Shown here one piece after another: positions 38,865 through 50,860 of a stretch of DNA of 64,000 nt. The notes beneath the pieces were generated by a model, which saw nothing but the letters and a program-made list of their open reading frames with translations, had not been told where the DNA came from and ran no database searches. Made by a program: the position numbers and the translations under genes. Position 1 is the first letter of the stretch. The number at the start of each line of letters is the position of its first letter. The DNA is from Dryomyza anilis (lineage: Eukaryota; Arthropoda; Insecta; Diptera; Dryomyzidae): contig OX638131.1 of assembly GCA_951804985.1 (NCBI GenBank), positions 53,937,078-54,001,077 of the forward strand. Reading direction: 5' to 3'.

Positions 38865-39388
38865 GCGCCGATTATAATAAACTAAAAGGGCAAACATAAA
38901 TTACAAAATGTGCCAACTGTGAGGCCTCTACGACGTGTATTTACGGAGTTATGAGCATTTTAAGTTTGAGAAGTGATTTCTCAAGAGCCCTTGCGCCGAT
39001 TATAATATTTATATTGTAATTAAAAGAGCAAAAATAGATTTAAAAATGTGCCAACTTTGAGCATTTTAATTTTGAGACGTGATTTCTCAAGAACCCCTTG
39101 CGCCAATTATAATTCCGCCGATTATAATAAACTAAAACATAAATTACAAAATGGGCCTTTACGACGTGTATTTACGGAGTTCTGACATTTTAATTTGAGA
39201 CGTGATTTCTCAAGAGCCCTTGAGCCGATTGTAATGATTTATATTGTAATTAAAAGAGCAAAAATAGATTAAAAAATGTGCCGACTTTGAGCATTTTAAT
39301 TTTGAGACGTGATTTCTCAAGAACCCCTTGCGCCAATTATAATTATTGTAATTAAAAGAGAAAAAATAGATTACAAAATGTGCCTTGT

Positions 39389-39435
39389 CCTTTTAGTTCA
39401 TTATAATCGGCGCAAGATTATAATGAACTAAAAGG
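39389..39435 (+). repeat. Landmark inverted repeat, copy 9 (perfect arms)
   Basis: Perfect 20-bp arms with loop GGCGCAA; derived upstream flank. Confidence 0.93.
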
Positions 39436-39540
39436 GCAAAAATAGATTACAAAATGTGCCAACTTTGAGCATTTTAAGTTTGAGACGTGATTTCTCAGTA
39501 ACCCTTGCGCCGACTATAATGATTTATATTGGAATTAAAA

Positions 39541-40180
39541 AGGCAAAAACAGATTAAAAATGTGCCAACTTTGAGGCCTCTACGACGTGTATTTACGGAG
39601 TATTTACGCGTACTAAGGAATTATGAGCATATTAAGTTTGAGACGTGATTTCTCCAGAACCCTTGCGCCGACTATAATGATTTATATTGGAAGTAATAGG
39701 GCAAAAATAGATTACAAAATGTGCCAACTTTGAGGCATCTGCGACGCGCATTTACGGAGTTATGAGCATATTAAGTTTGATACGTGATTTTTCAAGAGCC
39801 CTTGCGCCGATTATAATGATTTATATTGTAATTAAAAGCGCAAAAATAGATTACAACATGTGCCAACTTTGAGGCCTCTACGACGTGTATTTACGGAGTT
39901 ATGAGTATTTGAAAGTTTGAGACGTGATTTCTCAAGAACCCTTGCGCCGACTATAATGATTTATATTGGAATTAAAAAGGCAAAAACAGATTAAAAATGT
40001 GCCAACTTTGAGGCCTCTACGACGTGTATTTACGGAGTATTTACGCGTACTAAGGAATTATGAGCATATTAAGTTTGAGACGTGATTTCTCCAGAACCCT
40101 TGCGCCGACTATAATGATTTATATTGGAAGTAATAGGGCAAAAATAGATTACAAAATGTGCCAACTTTGAGGCATCTGCG
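39541..40180 (+). repeat. 437-bp tandem duplication
   Basis: AGGCAAAAACAGATTAAAAA lies at 39541 and 39978. The 200 bp that follow (GAGTATTTACGCGTACTAAG, TTTCTCCAGAACC, GGAAGTAATAGGGC) are the same in both. Confidence 0.85.
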
Positions 40181-41930
40181 ACGCGTATTATGAGCATTTT
40201 AGACTCTGAGGCCTCTAGACTCGTATTTACGGAGTTATGAGCATTTTAAGTTTGAGACGTGATTTCTCAAGAGCACTTGTGCCGATTATCATGATTTGTA
40301 TTATAATTAAAAGAGCAAAAATAAATTACAAAATGTACCAACTTTGAGGCTTCTACGACGTGTATTTACGGAGTATTTACGCGTATTTACGGAGTTATGA
40401 GCATTCTAAGTTTGATACATGATTTCTCAAGAACCCATGCGCCGATTATAATAAACTAAAAGGGCAAACATGAATTACAAAATGTGCCAACTGTGAGGGC
40501 TCTACGACGTGTATTTACGGAGTTATGAGTATTTGAAAGTTTGAGACGTGATTTCTCAAGAACCCTAGCTCCGAATAAATGATTTATAATGGAATTAAAA
40601 GGGCAAAAATAGATTACAAAATGTGACAACTTTGAGCATTTTAATTTTGAGACGTGATTTCTCAGAGCCCTTGCGCCGATTATAATGATTTATATTGTAA
40701 TATAAATCAATTATAATAAGCTAAAAGTGCAAACATAAATTACAAAATATGCCAACTTTGAGGCCTCTACGACGCGTATTTACGGAGTTATGAGCATTCT
40801 AAGTTTGAAACGTGATTTCTCAAGAACCCTTGCGCCGATTATAATAAGGGCAAACATAAATTACAAAATGTGCCAACTGTGAAGGCTCTACGACGTGTAT
40901 TTACGGAGTTATGAGCATTCTAAGTTTGAGACGTGATTTCTCAAGAGCTCTTGCGCCGATTATAATAAACTAAAAGGGCAAACATAAATTACAAAATGTG
41001 CCAACTTTGAGGCCTCCACGACGTGTATTTACGGAGTTATGGGTATTTGATAGTTTGTGACGTGATTTCTCAAGAACCCCTTGCGCCGATTATAATGATA
41101 GATATTTGAATTAAAAGGGCAAAAATAGATTACAAAATGTGCCAACTTTGAGGCCTCTACGACGTGTATTTACGGAGTATTTACGCGTACTAAGGAATTA
41201 TGAGCATATTAAGTATGAGACATGATTTCTCCAGAACCCTTGCGCCGACTATAATGATTTATATTGGAAGTAAAAGGGCAAAAATATATTACAAAATGTG
41301 CCAACTTTGAGGCCTCTGCGACGCGTATTTACGGAGTTATGAGCATTTTGAGCTTGAGACATGATTTCTCAAGAACCATTGCTCCGAATATAATAATTGA
41401 TAATGGAATTAAAAGGCCAAAAATATATTACAAAATGTGCCAACTTTGAGGCATCTGCGACGCGTATTTAAGGAGTTATGAGCATTTTGAGCTTGAGACG
41501 TGATTTCTGAGGAACCCCTTGCGCCAAAAAGTGATTACAAAATGTACCAACTTTGAGGCCTCTACGACGCGTATTTACGGAGTTATGAGCAGTTTAAGTT
41601 TGAGACGTGATTTCTCAAGAACCCATGCGCCGATTATAATAAACTAAAAGGGCAAACATGAATTACGAATGTGCCAACTGTGAGGGCTCTACGACGTTTA
41701 TTTACGGAGTTATAAGCATTTTAAGTTTGAGACGTGATTTCTCAAGAGCACTTGTGCCGATTATCATGATTTGTATTATAATTAAAAGAGCAAAAATAAA
41801 TTACAAAATGTACCAACTTTGAGGCCTCTACGACGTGTATTTACGGAATATTTATGCGTATTTACGGAGTTATGAGCATATTAAGTTTGAGATGTGATTT
41901 CTCAAGAGCCCTTGCGCCAACTATAATGAG

Positions 41931-41956
41931 TTAAAAGGGCATTTTTGCCCTTTTAA
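41931..41956 (+). repeat. T-loop inverted repeat, perfect 10-bp arms
   Basis: TTAAAAGGGC, ATTTTT, GCCCTTTTAA, in the same monomer context (TTGCGCCAACTATAATGAG upstream) as the others. Confidence 0.88.
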
Positions 41957-42600
41957 TTATAAATTGTGCCAACTCTGAGGCCTCTAGACTCGTATTTACG
42001 GAGTTATGAGCATTTTAAGTTTGAGACGTGATTTCTCAAGAACCCATGCGCCGATTATAATAAACTAAAAGGGCAAACATGAATTACAAAATGTGCCAAA
42101 TTTAAGGGCTATACGACGTGTATTTACGGAGTTATAAGCATTTTAAGTTTGAGACGTGATTTCTCAAGAACCCCGAATAAATGATTTATAATGGAATTAA
42201 AAGGGCAAAAATAGATTACAAAATGTGACAACTTTGAGCATTTTAATTTTGAGACGTGATTTCTCAAGAGCCCTTGCGCCGATTATAATAAACTAAAAGG
42301 GCAAACATGAATTACAAAATGTGCCAACTGTGAGAGCTCTACGACGTGTATTTACGGAGTTATGAGTATTTGAAAGTTTGAGACGTGATTTCTCAAGAAC
42401 CCCGAATAAATGATTTATAATGGAATTAAAAGGGCAAAAATAGATTACAAAATGTGACAACTTTGAGCATTTTTATTTTGAGACGTGATTTCTCAAGAGC
42501 CCTTGCGCCGACTATAATGATTTATATTGGAATTAAAAAGACAAAAACAGATTACAAAATGTGCCAACTTTGAGGCCTCTAGACTCGTATTTACGGAGTT

Positions 42601-42620
42601 ATGTGTTCTTAAGAACACAT
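42601..42620 (+). repeat. 20-bp perfect palindrome, copy 3
   Basis: Same sequence. This module copy lacks one 107-bp short monomer just upstream compared with the other two. Confidence 0.93.
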
Positions 42621-43135
42621 GCGCCGATTATAATAAACTAAAAGGGCAAACATAAATTACAAAATGTGCCAACTGTGAGGCCTCTACGACGTGTATTTAC
42701 GGAGTTATGAGCATTTTAAGTTTGAGAAGTGATTTCTCAAGAGCCCTTGCGCCGATTATAATATTTATATTGTAATTAAAAGAGCAAAAATAGATTTAAA
42801 AATGTGCCAACTTTGAGCATTTTAATTTTGAGACGTATTTTCTCAAGAGCCCTTCCGCCGATTATAATAAACTAAAAGGGCAAACATAAATTACAAAATG
42901 GGCCTTTACGACGTGTATTTACGGAGTTCTGACATTTTAATTTGAGACGTGATTTCTCAAGAGCCCTTGAGCCGATTGTAATGATTTATATTGTAATTAA
43001 AAGAGCAAAAATAGATTAAAAAATGTGCCGACTTTGAGCATTTTAATTTTGAGACGTGATTTCTCAAGAACCCCTTGCGCCAATTATAATTATTGTAATT
43101 AAAAGAGAAAAAATAGATTACAAAATGTGCCTTGT

Positions 43136-43182
43136 CCTTTTAGTTCATTATAATCGGCGCAAGATTATAATGAACTAAAAGG
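43136..43182 (+). repeat. Landmark inverted repeat, copy 10 (perfect arms, last in window)
   Basis: Perfect 20-bp arms with loop GGCGCAA; derived upstream flank. I saw no further copy between here and 64000. Confidence 0.92.
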
Positions 43183-44807
43183 GCAAAAATAGATTACAAA
43201 ATGTGCCAACTTTGAGGCCTCTACGACGTGTATTTACGGAGTTATGAGTATTTGAAAGTTTGAGACGTGATTTCTCAAGAACCCTTGCGCCGACTATAAT
43301 GATTTATATTGGAATTAAAAAGGCAAAAACAGATTAAAAATGTGCCAACTTTGAGGCCTCTAGACTCCTATTTACGGAGTTATGAGCATTTTAAGTTTGA
43401 GACTTGATTTCTCATGAGCCCTTGCGCCGATTATAATAAACTAAAAGGGCAAACATAAATTACAAAATGTGCCAACTTTGAGGCCACCACGACGTGTATT
43501 TACGGAGTTATGAGGATTTTAAAATAGAGACGTGATTTCTCAAGAGCCCTTGCGCTTATTATAATGATTTATATTGTAATTAAAAGAGCAAAAATAGATT
43601 ACAGCATGTGCCAACTTTGAAGCCTCTACGACGTGTATTTACGGAGTTTTGAGTATTTGATAGTTTGTGATGTGATTTCTCAAGAACCCCTTGCTCCGAT
43701 TATAATGATAGATATTTGAATTAAAAGGGCAAAAATAGATTACAAAATGTGCCAACTTTGAGGCCTCTACGACGTGTATTTACGGAGTATTTACGCGTAC
43801 TAAGGAATTATGAGCATATTAAGTTTGAGACGTGATTTCTCCAGAACCCTTGCGCCGACTATAATGATTTATATTGGAAGTAATAGGGCAAAAATAGATT
43901 ACAAAATGTGCCAACTTTGAGGCATCTGCGACGCGTATTTACGGAGTTATGAGCATTTTGAGCTTGAGACGTGATTTCTGAGGAACCCCTTGCGCCAAAA
44001 AGTGATTACAAAATGTGCCAATTTTGAGGCCTCTACGACGCGTATTTAGGGAGTTATGATCATTTTAAGTTTGAGACGTGATTTCTCAAGAACCATTGCT
44101 CCGAATATAATGCAATTAAAAGGCCAAAAATAGATTACAAATTGTGCCAACTCTGAGGCCTCTAGACTCGTATTTACGGAGTTATGAGCATTTTAAGTTT
44201 GAGACGTGATTTCTCAAGAACCCATGCGCCGATTATAATAAACTAAAAGGGCAAACATGAATTACAAAATGTGCGAACTGTGAGGGCTCTACGACGTGTA
44301 TTTACGGAGTTATAAGCATTTTAAGTTTGAGAAGTGATTTCTCAAGAGCACTTGTGCCGATTATCATGATTTGTATTATAATTAAAAGAGCAAAAATAAA
44401 TTACAAAATGTACCAACTTTGAGGCCTCTACGACGTGTATTTACGGAGTATTTACGCGTATTTACGGAGTTATGAGCATTCTAAGTTTGATACATGATTT
44501 CTCAAGAACCCATGCGCCGATTATAATAAACTAAAAGGGAAAACATGAATTACAAAATGTGCCAACTGTGAGGGCTCTACGACGTGTATTTACGGAGTTA
44601 TGAGTATTTGAAAGTTTGAGACGTGATTTCTCAAGATTCCTAGCTCCGAATAAATGGAATTAAAAGGGCAAAAATAGATTACAAAATGTGACAACTTTGA
44701 GCATTTTAATTTTGAGACGTGATTTCTCAAGAGCCCTTGCGCCGATTATAATGATTTATATTGTAATTGAAAGAGCAAAAATAGATTACAAAATGTGCCA
44801 ACTTTCA

Positions 44808-44816
44808 TTTTTTTTT
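44808..44816 (+). repeat. T9 homopolymer
   Basis: CA followed by nine T and AAATTTTGAAACG replaces GAGCATTTTAATTTTGAGACG. The duplicate at 46653 has ten T, so the two copies differ by one base of slippage. Confidence 0.9.
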
Positions 44817-46652
44817 AAATTTTGAAACGTGATTTCTCAAGAGCCCTTGCGCCGACTATAATGATTTATATCGGAATTAAAAAGGCAAAAAAAGATTACA
44901 AAATGTGCCAACTTTGAGGCCTATACGACGTGTATTTACGGAGTTATGAGTATTTGAAAGTTTGAGACGTGATTTCTCAAGAACCCTAGCTCCGAATAAA
45001 TGATTTATAATGCCATTAAAAGGGCAAAAATAAATTACAAAATGTGACAACTTTGAGCATTTTTAATTTTGAGACGTGATTTCTCAAGAGCCCTTTCGCC
45101 GATTATAATGATTTATATTGTAATTAAAAGAGTAAAAATAGATTATAAAAAGTGCCAAATGCGCATTTTAATTTTGAGACGTGATTTCTCAAGAGCCCTT
45201 GCGCCGATTATATTGATTTATATTGTAATTAAAAGAGCAAAAATAGATTACAAAATGTGCCAACTGTGAGCATTTGAATTTTGAGACGTGATTTCTCAAG
45301 AGCCCTTCCGCCGATTATAATAAACTAAAAGGGCAAAATAGATTACAAAATGTTACAACTTTGAGGCCTCTATGAAGTGTATTTACGGAGTTATGAGCTT
45401 TTTAAGTTTGAGACGTGATTTCTCAAGAACCCCTTGCGCCGATTATAATGATGTATATTGTAATTAAAAGAGCAAAAGTAGATTACAAAATTTTCCAACT
45501 TTGAGCATTTTAATTTTGAGACGTGATTTCTCAAGAGCCCTATATATATTATATTGGAATTAAAAAGGCAAAAATAGATTACAAAATGTGCCAACTTTGA
45601 GGCCTCTAGACTCGTATTTACGGAGTTATGAGCATTTTAAGTTTGAGACGTGATTTCTCAAGAACACATGCGCCGATTATAATAAACTAAAATGGCAAAA
45701 CGACGTGCATTTACGGAGTTATGACATTTTAATTTGAGACGTGATTTCTCAAGAGCCCTTGAGCCGATTATAATGATTTATAATGGAATTAAAAGGGCAA
45801 AACTAGATTACAAAATGTGCCAACATTGAGCATTTTAATTTTGAGACGTGATTTCTCAAGAACCCCTTGCGCCGATTACAATGATTTATATTGTAATTAA
45901 AAGAGCAAAAATAGATTACAAAATGTGCCAACTTTGACCATTTTAATTTTGAGACGTGATTTCTCAAGATCCCTTGCGCCGATTATAATGATTTATAATG
46001 GAATTAAAAGGGCATAAATAGATTACAAAATGTGCCAACTCTGAGGGCTCTACAACGCGTATTTACGAAGTTATAAGCATTTTAAGTTTGAGACTTGATT
46101 TCTCAAGAGCCCTTGCGCCAAACATAGATAACAAAATATGCCAAGTTTGCGGCCTCTACGACGAGTTATGATCATTTTAAGTTTGAGACGTGATTTCTCA
46201 AGAACCCATGACGCCGATTATAATAAACTAAAAGGCAAACATAAATTACAAAATGTGCCAACTGTGAGGGCTCTACAACGTGTATTTACGGAGTTATAAG
46301 CATTTTAAGTTTGTGACGTGATTTCTTAAGAGCACTTGTGCCGATTATAATGATTTATATTAAAATTAAAAGGGCAAAAATAGATTACAAAATGTGCCAA
46401 CTTTGAGGCATCTACGACGTGTATTTACGGAGTTATGAGTATTTGAAAGTTTGAGACGTGATTTCTCAAGATCCCTAGCTCCGAATAAATGATTTATAAT
46501 GGAATTAAAAGGGCAAAAATAGATTACAAAATGTGACAACTTTGAGCATTTTAATTTTGAGACGTGATTTCTCAAGAGCCCTTGCGCCGATTATAATGAT
46601 TTATATTGTAATTGAAAGAGCAAAAATAGATTACAAAATGTGCCAACTTTCA

Positions 46653-46662
46653 TTTTTTTTTT
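46653..46662 (+). repeat. T10 homopolymer
   Basis: Counterpart of the T9 run at 44808 in the next 1.85-kb copy, one base longer. Confidence 0.9.
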
Positions 46663-46910
46663 AAATTTTGAAACGTGATTTCTCAAGAGCCCTTGCGCCG
46701 ACTATAATGATTTATATCGGAATTAAAAAGGCAAAAAAAGATTACAAAATGTGCCAACTTTGAGGCCTATACGACGTGTATTTACGGAGTTATGAGTATT
46801 TGAAAGTTTGAGACGTGATTTCTCAAGAACCCTAGCTCCGAATAAATGATTTATAATGCAATTAAAAGGGCAAAAATAGATTACAAAATGTGACAACTTT
46901 GAGCATTTTT

Positions 46911-49900
46911 AATTTTGAGACGTGATTTCTCAAGAGCCCTTGCGCCGATTATAATGATTTATATTGTAATTAAAAGAGTAAAAATAGATTATAAAAAGTG
47001 CCAAATGCGCATTTTAATTTTGAGACGTGATTTCTCAAGAGCCCTTGCGCCGATTATATTGATTTATATTGTAATTAAAAGAGCAAAAATAGATTACAAA
47101 ATGTGCCAACTGTGAGCATTTGAATTTTGAGACGTGATTTCTGAAGAGCCCTTCCGCCGATTATAATGATTTATAATGGAATTAAAAGGGCAAAAATAGA
47201 TTACAAAATGTGACAACTTTGAGCATTTTAATTTTGAGACGTGATTTCTCAAGTGCCCTTGCGCCGATTATAATGATTTATATTGTAATTAAAAGAGCAA
47301 AAATAGATTACAAAATGTGCCAAATGTGCATTTTAATTTTGAGACGTGATTTCTCAAGAGCCCTTGCGCCGATTATATTGATTTATATTGTAATTAAAAG
47401 AGCAAAAATAGATTACAAAATGTTCCAAATGTGAGCATTTGAATTTTGAGACGTGATTTCTCAAGAGCCCTTCCGCCGATTATAATAAACTAAAAGGGCA
47501 AAAATAGATTACAACATGTGCTAACTCTGAGGCCTCTATGAAGTGTATTTACGGAGTTATGAGCTTTTTAAGTTTGAGACGTGATTTCTCAAGAACCCCT
47601 TGCGCCGATTATAATGATGTATATTGTAATTAAAAGAGCAAAAGTAGATTACAAAATGTTCCAACTTTGAGCATTTTAATTTTGAGACGTGATTTCTCAA
47701 GAGCCCTATATATATTATATTGGAATTAAAAAGGCAAAAATAGATTACAAAATGTGCCAACTTTGAGGCCTCTAGACTCGTATTTACGGAGTTATGAGCA
47801 TTTTAAGTTTGAGACGTGATTTCTCAAGAACACATGCGCCGATTATAATAAACTAAAATGGCAAAACGACGTACATTTACGGAGTTATGACATTTTAATT
47901 TGAGACGTGATTTCTCAAGAGCCCTTGCGCCGATTATAATGATTTATAATGGAATTAAAAGGGCAAAACTAGATTACAAAATGTGCCAACTCTGAGGGCT
48001 CTACAACGTGTATTTACGAAGTTATAAGCATTTTAAATTTAAGACGTGATTTCTCAAGAGCCCTTGTGCTGATTATAATGATTTATATTGTAATTAAAAG
48101 AGCAAAAATATATTACAAAATGTGCCAACTTTGAGCATTTTAATTTTGAGACTTGATTTCTCAAGATCCGTTGCGCCGATTATAATGATTTATAATGGAA
48201 TTAAAAGGGCATAAATAGATTACAAAATGTGCCAACTCTGAGGGCTCTACAACGTGTATTTACGAAGTTATAAGCATTTTAAGTTTGAGACGTGATTTCT
48301 CAAGAGCACTTGTGCTGATTATAATGATTTATATTGTAATTAAAAGAGCAAAAATATATTACAAAATGTGCCAACTTTGAGCATTTTAATTTTGAGACGT
48401 GATTTCTCAAGAGCCCTTGCGCCAAACATAGATTACAAAATGTGCCAAGTTTGCGGCCTCTACGACGCGTATTTACGGAGTTATGATCATTTTAAGTTTG
48501 AGACGTGATTTCTCAAGAACCATTGCTCCGAATATAATGATTTATAATGGAATTAAAAGGCCAAAAATAGATAACAAAATGTGCCAACTGTGAGGGCTCT
48601 ACAACGTGTATTTACGGAGTTATAAGCATTTTAAGTTTGAGACGTGATTTCTCAAGAGCACTTGTGCCGATTATAATGATTTATATTATAATTAAAAGGG
48701 CAAAAATACATTACAAAATGTGACAATTTTGAGGCCTCTACGACGCGTATTTACGGAGTTATGATCATTTTGAGTTTGAGACGTGACTTTTCAAGAACCC
48801 TTACTCCGACTATAATGATTTATATTGGAAATAAAAGGGCAAAAATAGATTACAAATTGTGCCTCTAGACTCGTATTTACGGAGTTATGATGATTTATAT
48901 TGTAATTAAAAGAGCAAAAATAGATTACAAAATGTGCCAACTTTGACCATTTTAATTTTGAGAGGTGATTTCTCAAGAGCCCTTGCGCCGATTATAATGA
49001 TTTATAATGGAATTAAAAGGGCATAAATAGATTACAAAATGTGCCAACTTTGAGCATTTATAATAAAATAAAAGGGCAAAAATAGATTACAAAAGCATTT
49101 TAATAGATTACAAAAGCATTTTAATAGATTACAAAAGCATTTTACAATAAGCATTTTAAGTTTGAGACGTGATTTCTCAAGAGCACTTGTGCCGATTATA
49201 ATGATTTATATTAAAATTAAAAGGGCAAAAATAGATTACAAAATGTGCCAACTTTGAGGCATCTACGACGTGAATTTACGGAGTATTTACGCGCATTTAC
49301 GGAGTTATGAGCATTTTAAGTTTGAGACGTGTTATCTCAAGAACCCTTGCCCCGACTATAAAGATTTATTTATATTGGTATTAAAAGGGCAAAAATACAT
49401 TACAAAATGTGACAACTTTGAGGCCTGTACGACGCGTATTTACGGAGTTATGATCGTTTTAAGTTTGAGACGTGATTCTCAAGAACCCTTGCTCCGACTA
49501 TAATGATTTATATTGGAAATAAAAGGGCAAGAATAGATTACAAATTGTGCCTGTAGACTCGTATTTACGGAGTTATGAGCATTTTAAGTTTGAGACGTGA
49601 TTTCTCAAGAACCCATACGCAGATTATAATAAACTAAAAGGGCAAACATAAATTACAAAATATGCCAACTTTGAGACGTGATTTCTCAAGAGCACTTGTG
49701 CCAATTATCATGATTTATATTATAATTAAAAGAGCAAAAATAGATTACAACATGTGCCAACTTTGAAGCCTCTACGACGTGTATTTACGGAGTTATGAGC
49801 ATTCTAAGTTTGAGACGTGATTTCTCCCTTGCGCCGATTATAATAAAATAAAAGGGCAAAAATAGATTACAAAATTTGCCAAGTTTGCGGCCTCTACGAC

Positions 49901-50651
49901 GCGTATTTACGGAGTTATGAGCATTTTATGTTTGAGACGTGATTTCTCAAGAACCATTGCTCCGAATATAATGATAGATATGGAATTAAAAGGCCAAAAA
50001 TAGATTACAAATTGTGCCCCTCTGAGGCCTCTAGACTCGTATTTACGTAGTTTGAGACGTGATTTCTCAAGAACCCATGCGCCGATTATAATAAACTAAA
50101 AGGCAAACATACATTACAAAATGTGCCAACTGTGAGGGCTCTACAACGTGTATTTACGGAGTTATAAGCATTTTAAGTTTGAGACGTGATTAATCAAGAG
50201 CACTTGTGCCGATTATAATGATTTATATTATAATTAAAAGGGCAAAAATAGATTACAAAATGTGCCAACTTTGAGGCCACTACGACTTGTATTTACGCGT
50301 ATTTACGGAGTTTCTCAAAAACCCTTGCCCCGACTATAAAGATTTATTTATATTGGTATTAAAAGGGCAAAAATATATTACGAAATGTGCCAACTTTGAG
50401 GCCTCTACGACGCGTATTTACGGAGTTATGATCATTTTAAGTTTGAGACGTGATTTCTCAAGAACCCCTTGTGCGGATTATAATGATTTATATTGTAATT
50501 AAAAGAGTAAAAATAGATTATAAAAAGTGCCAAATGCGCATTTTAATTTTGAGACGTGATTTCTCAAGAGCCCTTGCGCCGATTATATTGATTTATATTG
50601 TAATTAAAAGAGCAAAAATAGATTACAAAATGTGCCAACTGTGAGCATTTG
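46911..50651 (+). repeat. 3741-bp tandem duplication, first copy
   Basis: Sequence from about 46911 recurs at about 50652 with a constant 3741-bp offset, then a 3720-bp offset after 49.1/52.85 kb, where the second copy has one 21-bp minisatellite unit fewer. The two copies otherwise look almost identical by eye (one example of a difference is CTTTTCAAGAACC at 48787 versus CTTTTCAGGAACC). The end of this copy, about 50487-50651, holds an extra pair of short monomers matching those that open each copy. This suggests unequal exchange inside the 212-bp pair. Confidence 0.9.
49081..49143 (+). repeat. Minisatellite, 21 bp x 3
   Basis: AATAGATTACAAAAGCATTT plus T, three exact head-to-tail copies (49081, 49102, 49123). 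The unit joins the ATAGATTACAAAA box to the GCATTTT linker, so a truncated monomer has itself become a tandem repeat. Confidence 0.95.
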
Positions 50652-50860
50652 AATTTTGAGACGTGATTTCTCAAGAGCCCTTGCGCCGATTATAATGATT
50701 TATATTGTAATTAAAAGAGTAAAAATAGATTATAAAAAGTGCCAAATGCGCATTTTAATTTTGAGACGTGATTTCTCAAGAGCCCTTGCGCCGATTATAT
50801 TGATTTATATTGTAATTAAAAGAGCAAAAATAGATTACAAAATGTGCCAACTGTGAGCAT
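50487..50860 (+). repeat. Doubled 212-bp pair of short monomers
   Basis: TATTGTAATTAAAAGAGTAA starts at 50491 and 50703, offset 212. The pair is a 107-bp and a 105-bp short unit; the latter has CCAAATGCGCA where others have CCAACTTTGAGCA. A single such pair opens the first 3.7-kb copy (46962), so this is the exchange junction between the two copies. Confidence 0.87.

Larger units (their letters stand above)
36478..39325 (+). repeat. Higher-order block H8 (2848 bp)
   Basis: It begins with the derived landmark (GCGCCAATTATAATTATTG). It contains two copies, 1371 bp apart, of a module with the 20-bp palindrome ATGTGTTCTTAAGAACACAT (37474 and 38845). It also contains several GTTGCG/TTGCGCCAAAAAGTG truncated units near 37070, 38060 and 38310. 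Confidence 0.8.
39326..43072 (+). repeat. Higher-order block H9 (3747 bp)
   Basis: The landmark starts at 39326 and 43073 give the period. It shares 41041-41700 with H8 37721-38460 (offset 3320) and carries the third palindrome copy at 42601. A 437-bp tandem duplication lies near 39541-40175. It holds only satellite monomers. Confidence 0.8.
43073..46910 (+). repeat. Satellite segment with the last landmark hairpin and a 1.85-kb duplication
   Basis: This segment starts with the tenth and last landmark. From about 44580 it holds the first copy of a module repeated about 1835-1846 bp downstream. The stepwise offset has visible causes: a 10-bp deletion at 44655 (AAATGGAATT versus AAATGATTTATAATGGAATT) and a one-base difference in a T run. 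The second copy continues into the next block. Confidence 0.78.
44580..48000 (+). repeat. 1.85-kb tandem duplication overlapping the start of the 3.7-kb repeat
   Basis: The module beginning GAGTATTTGAAAGTTTGAG is at 44602 and 46437 (offset 1835). The offset rises to 1845 after a 10-bp deletion, to 1846 after a T-run change, and to 2166 by 45391/47557, where the downstream copy has about three extra short monomers (about 47160-47480). Together with the 3741-bp repeat, this module exists three times. Confidence 0.83.
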
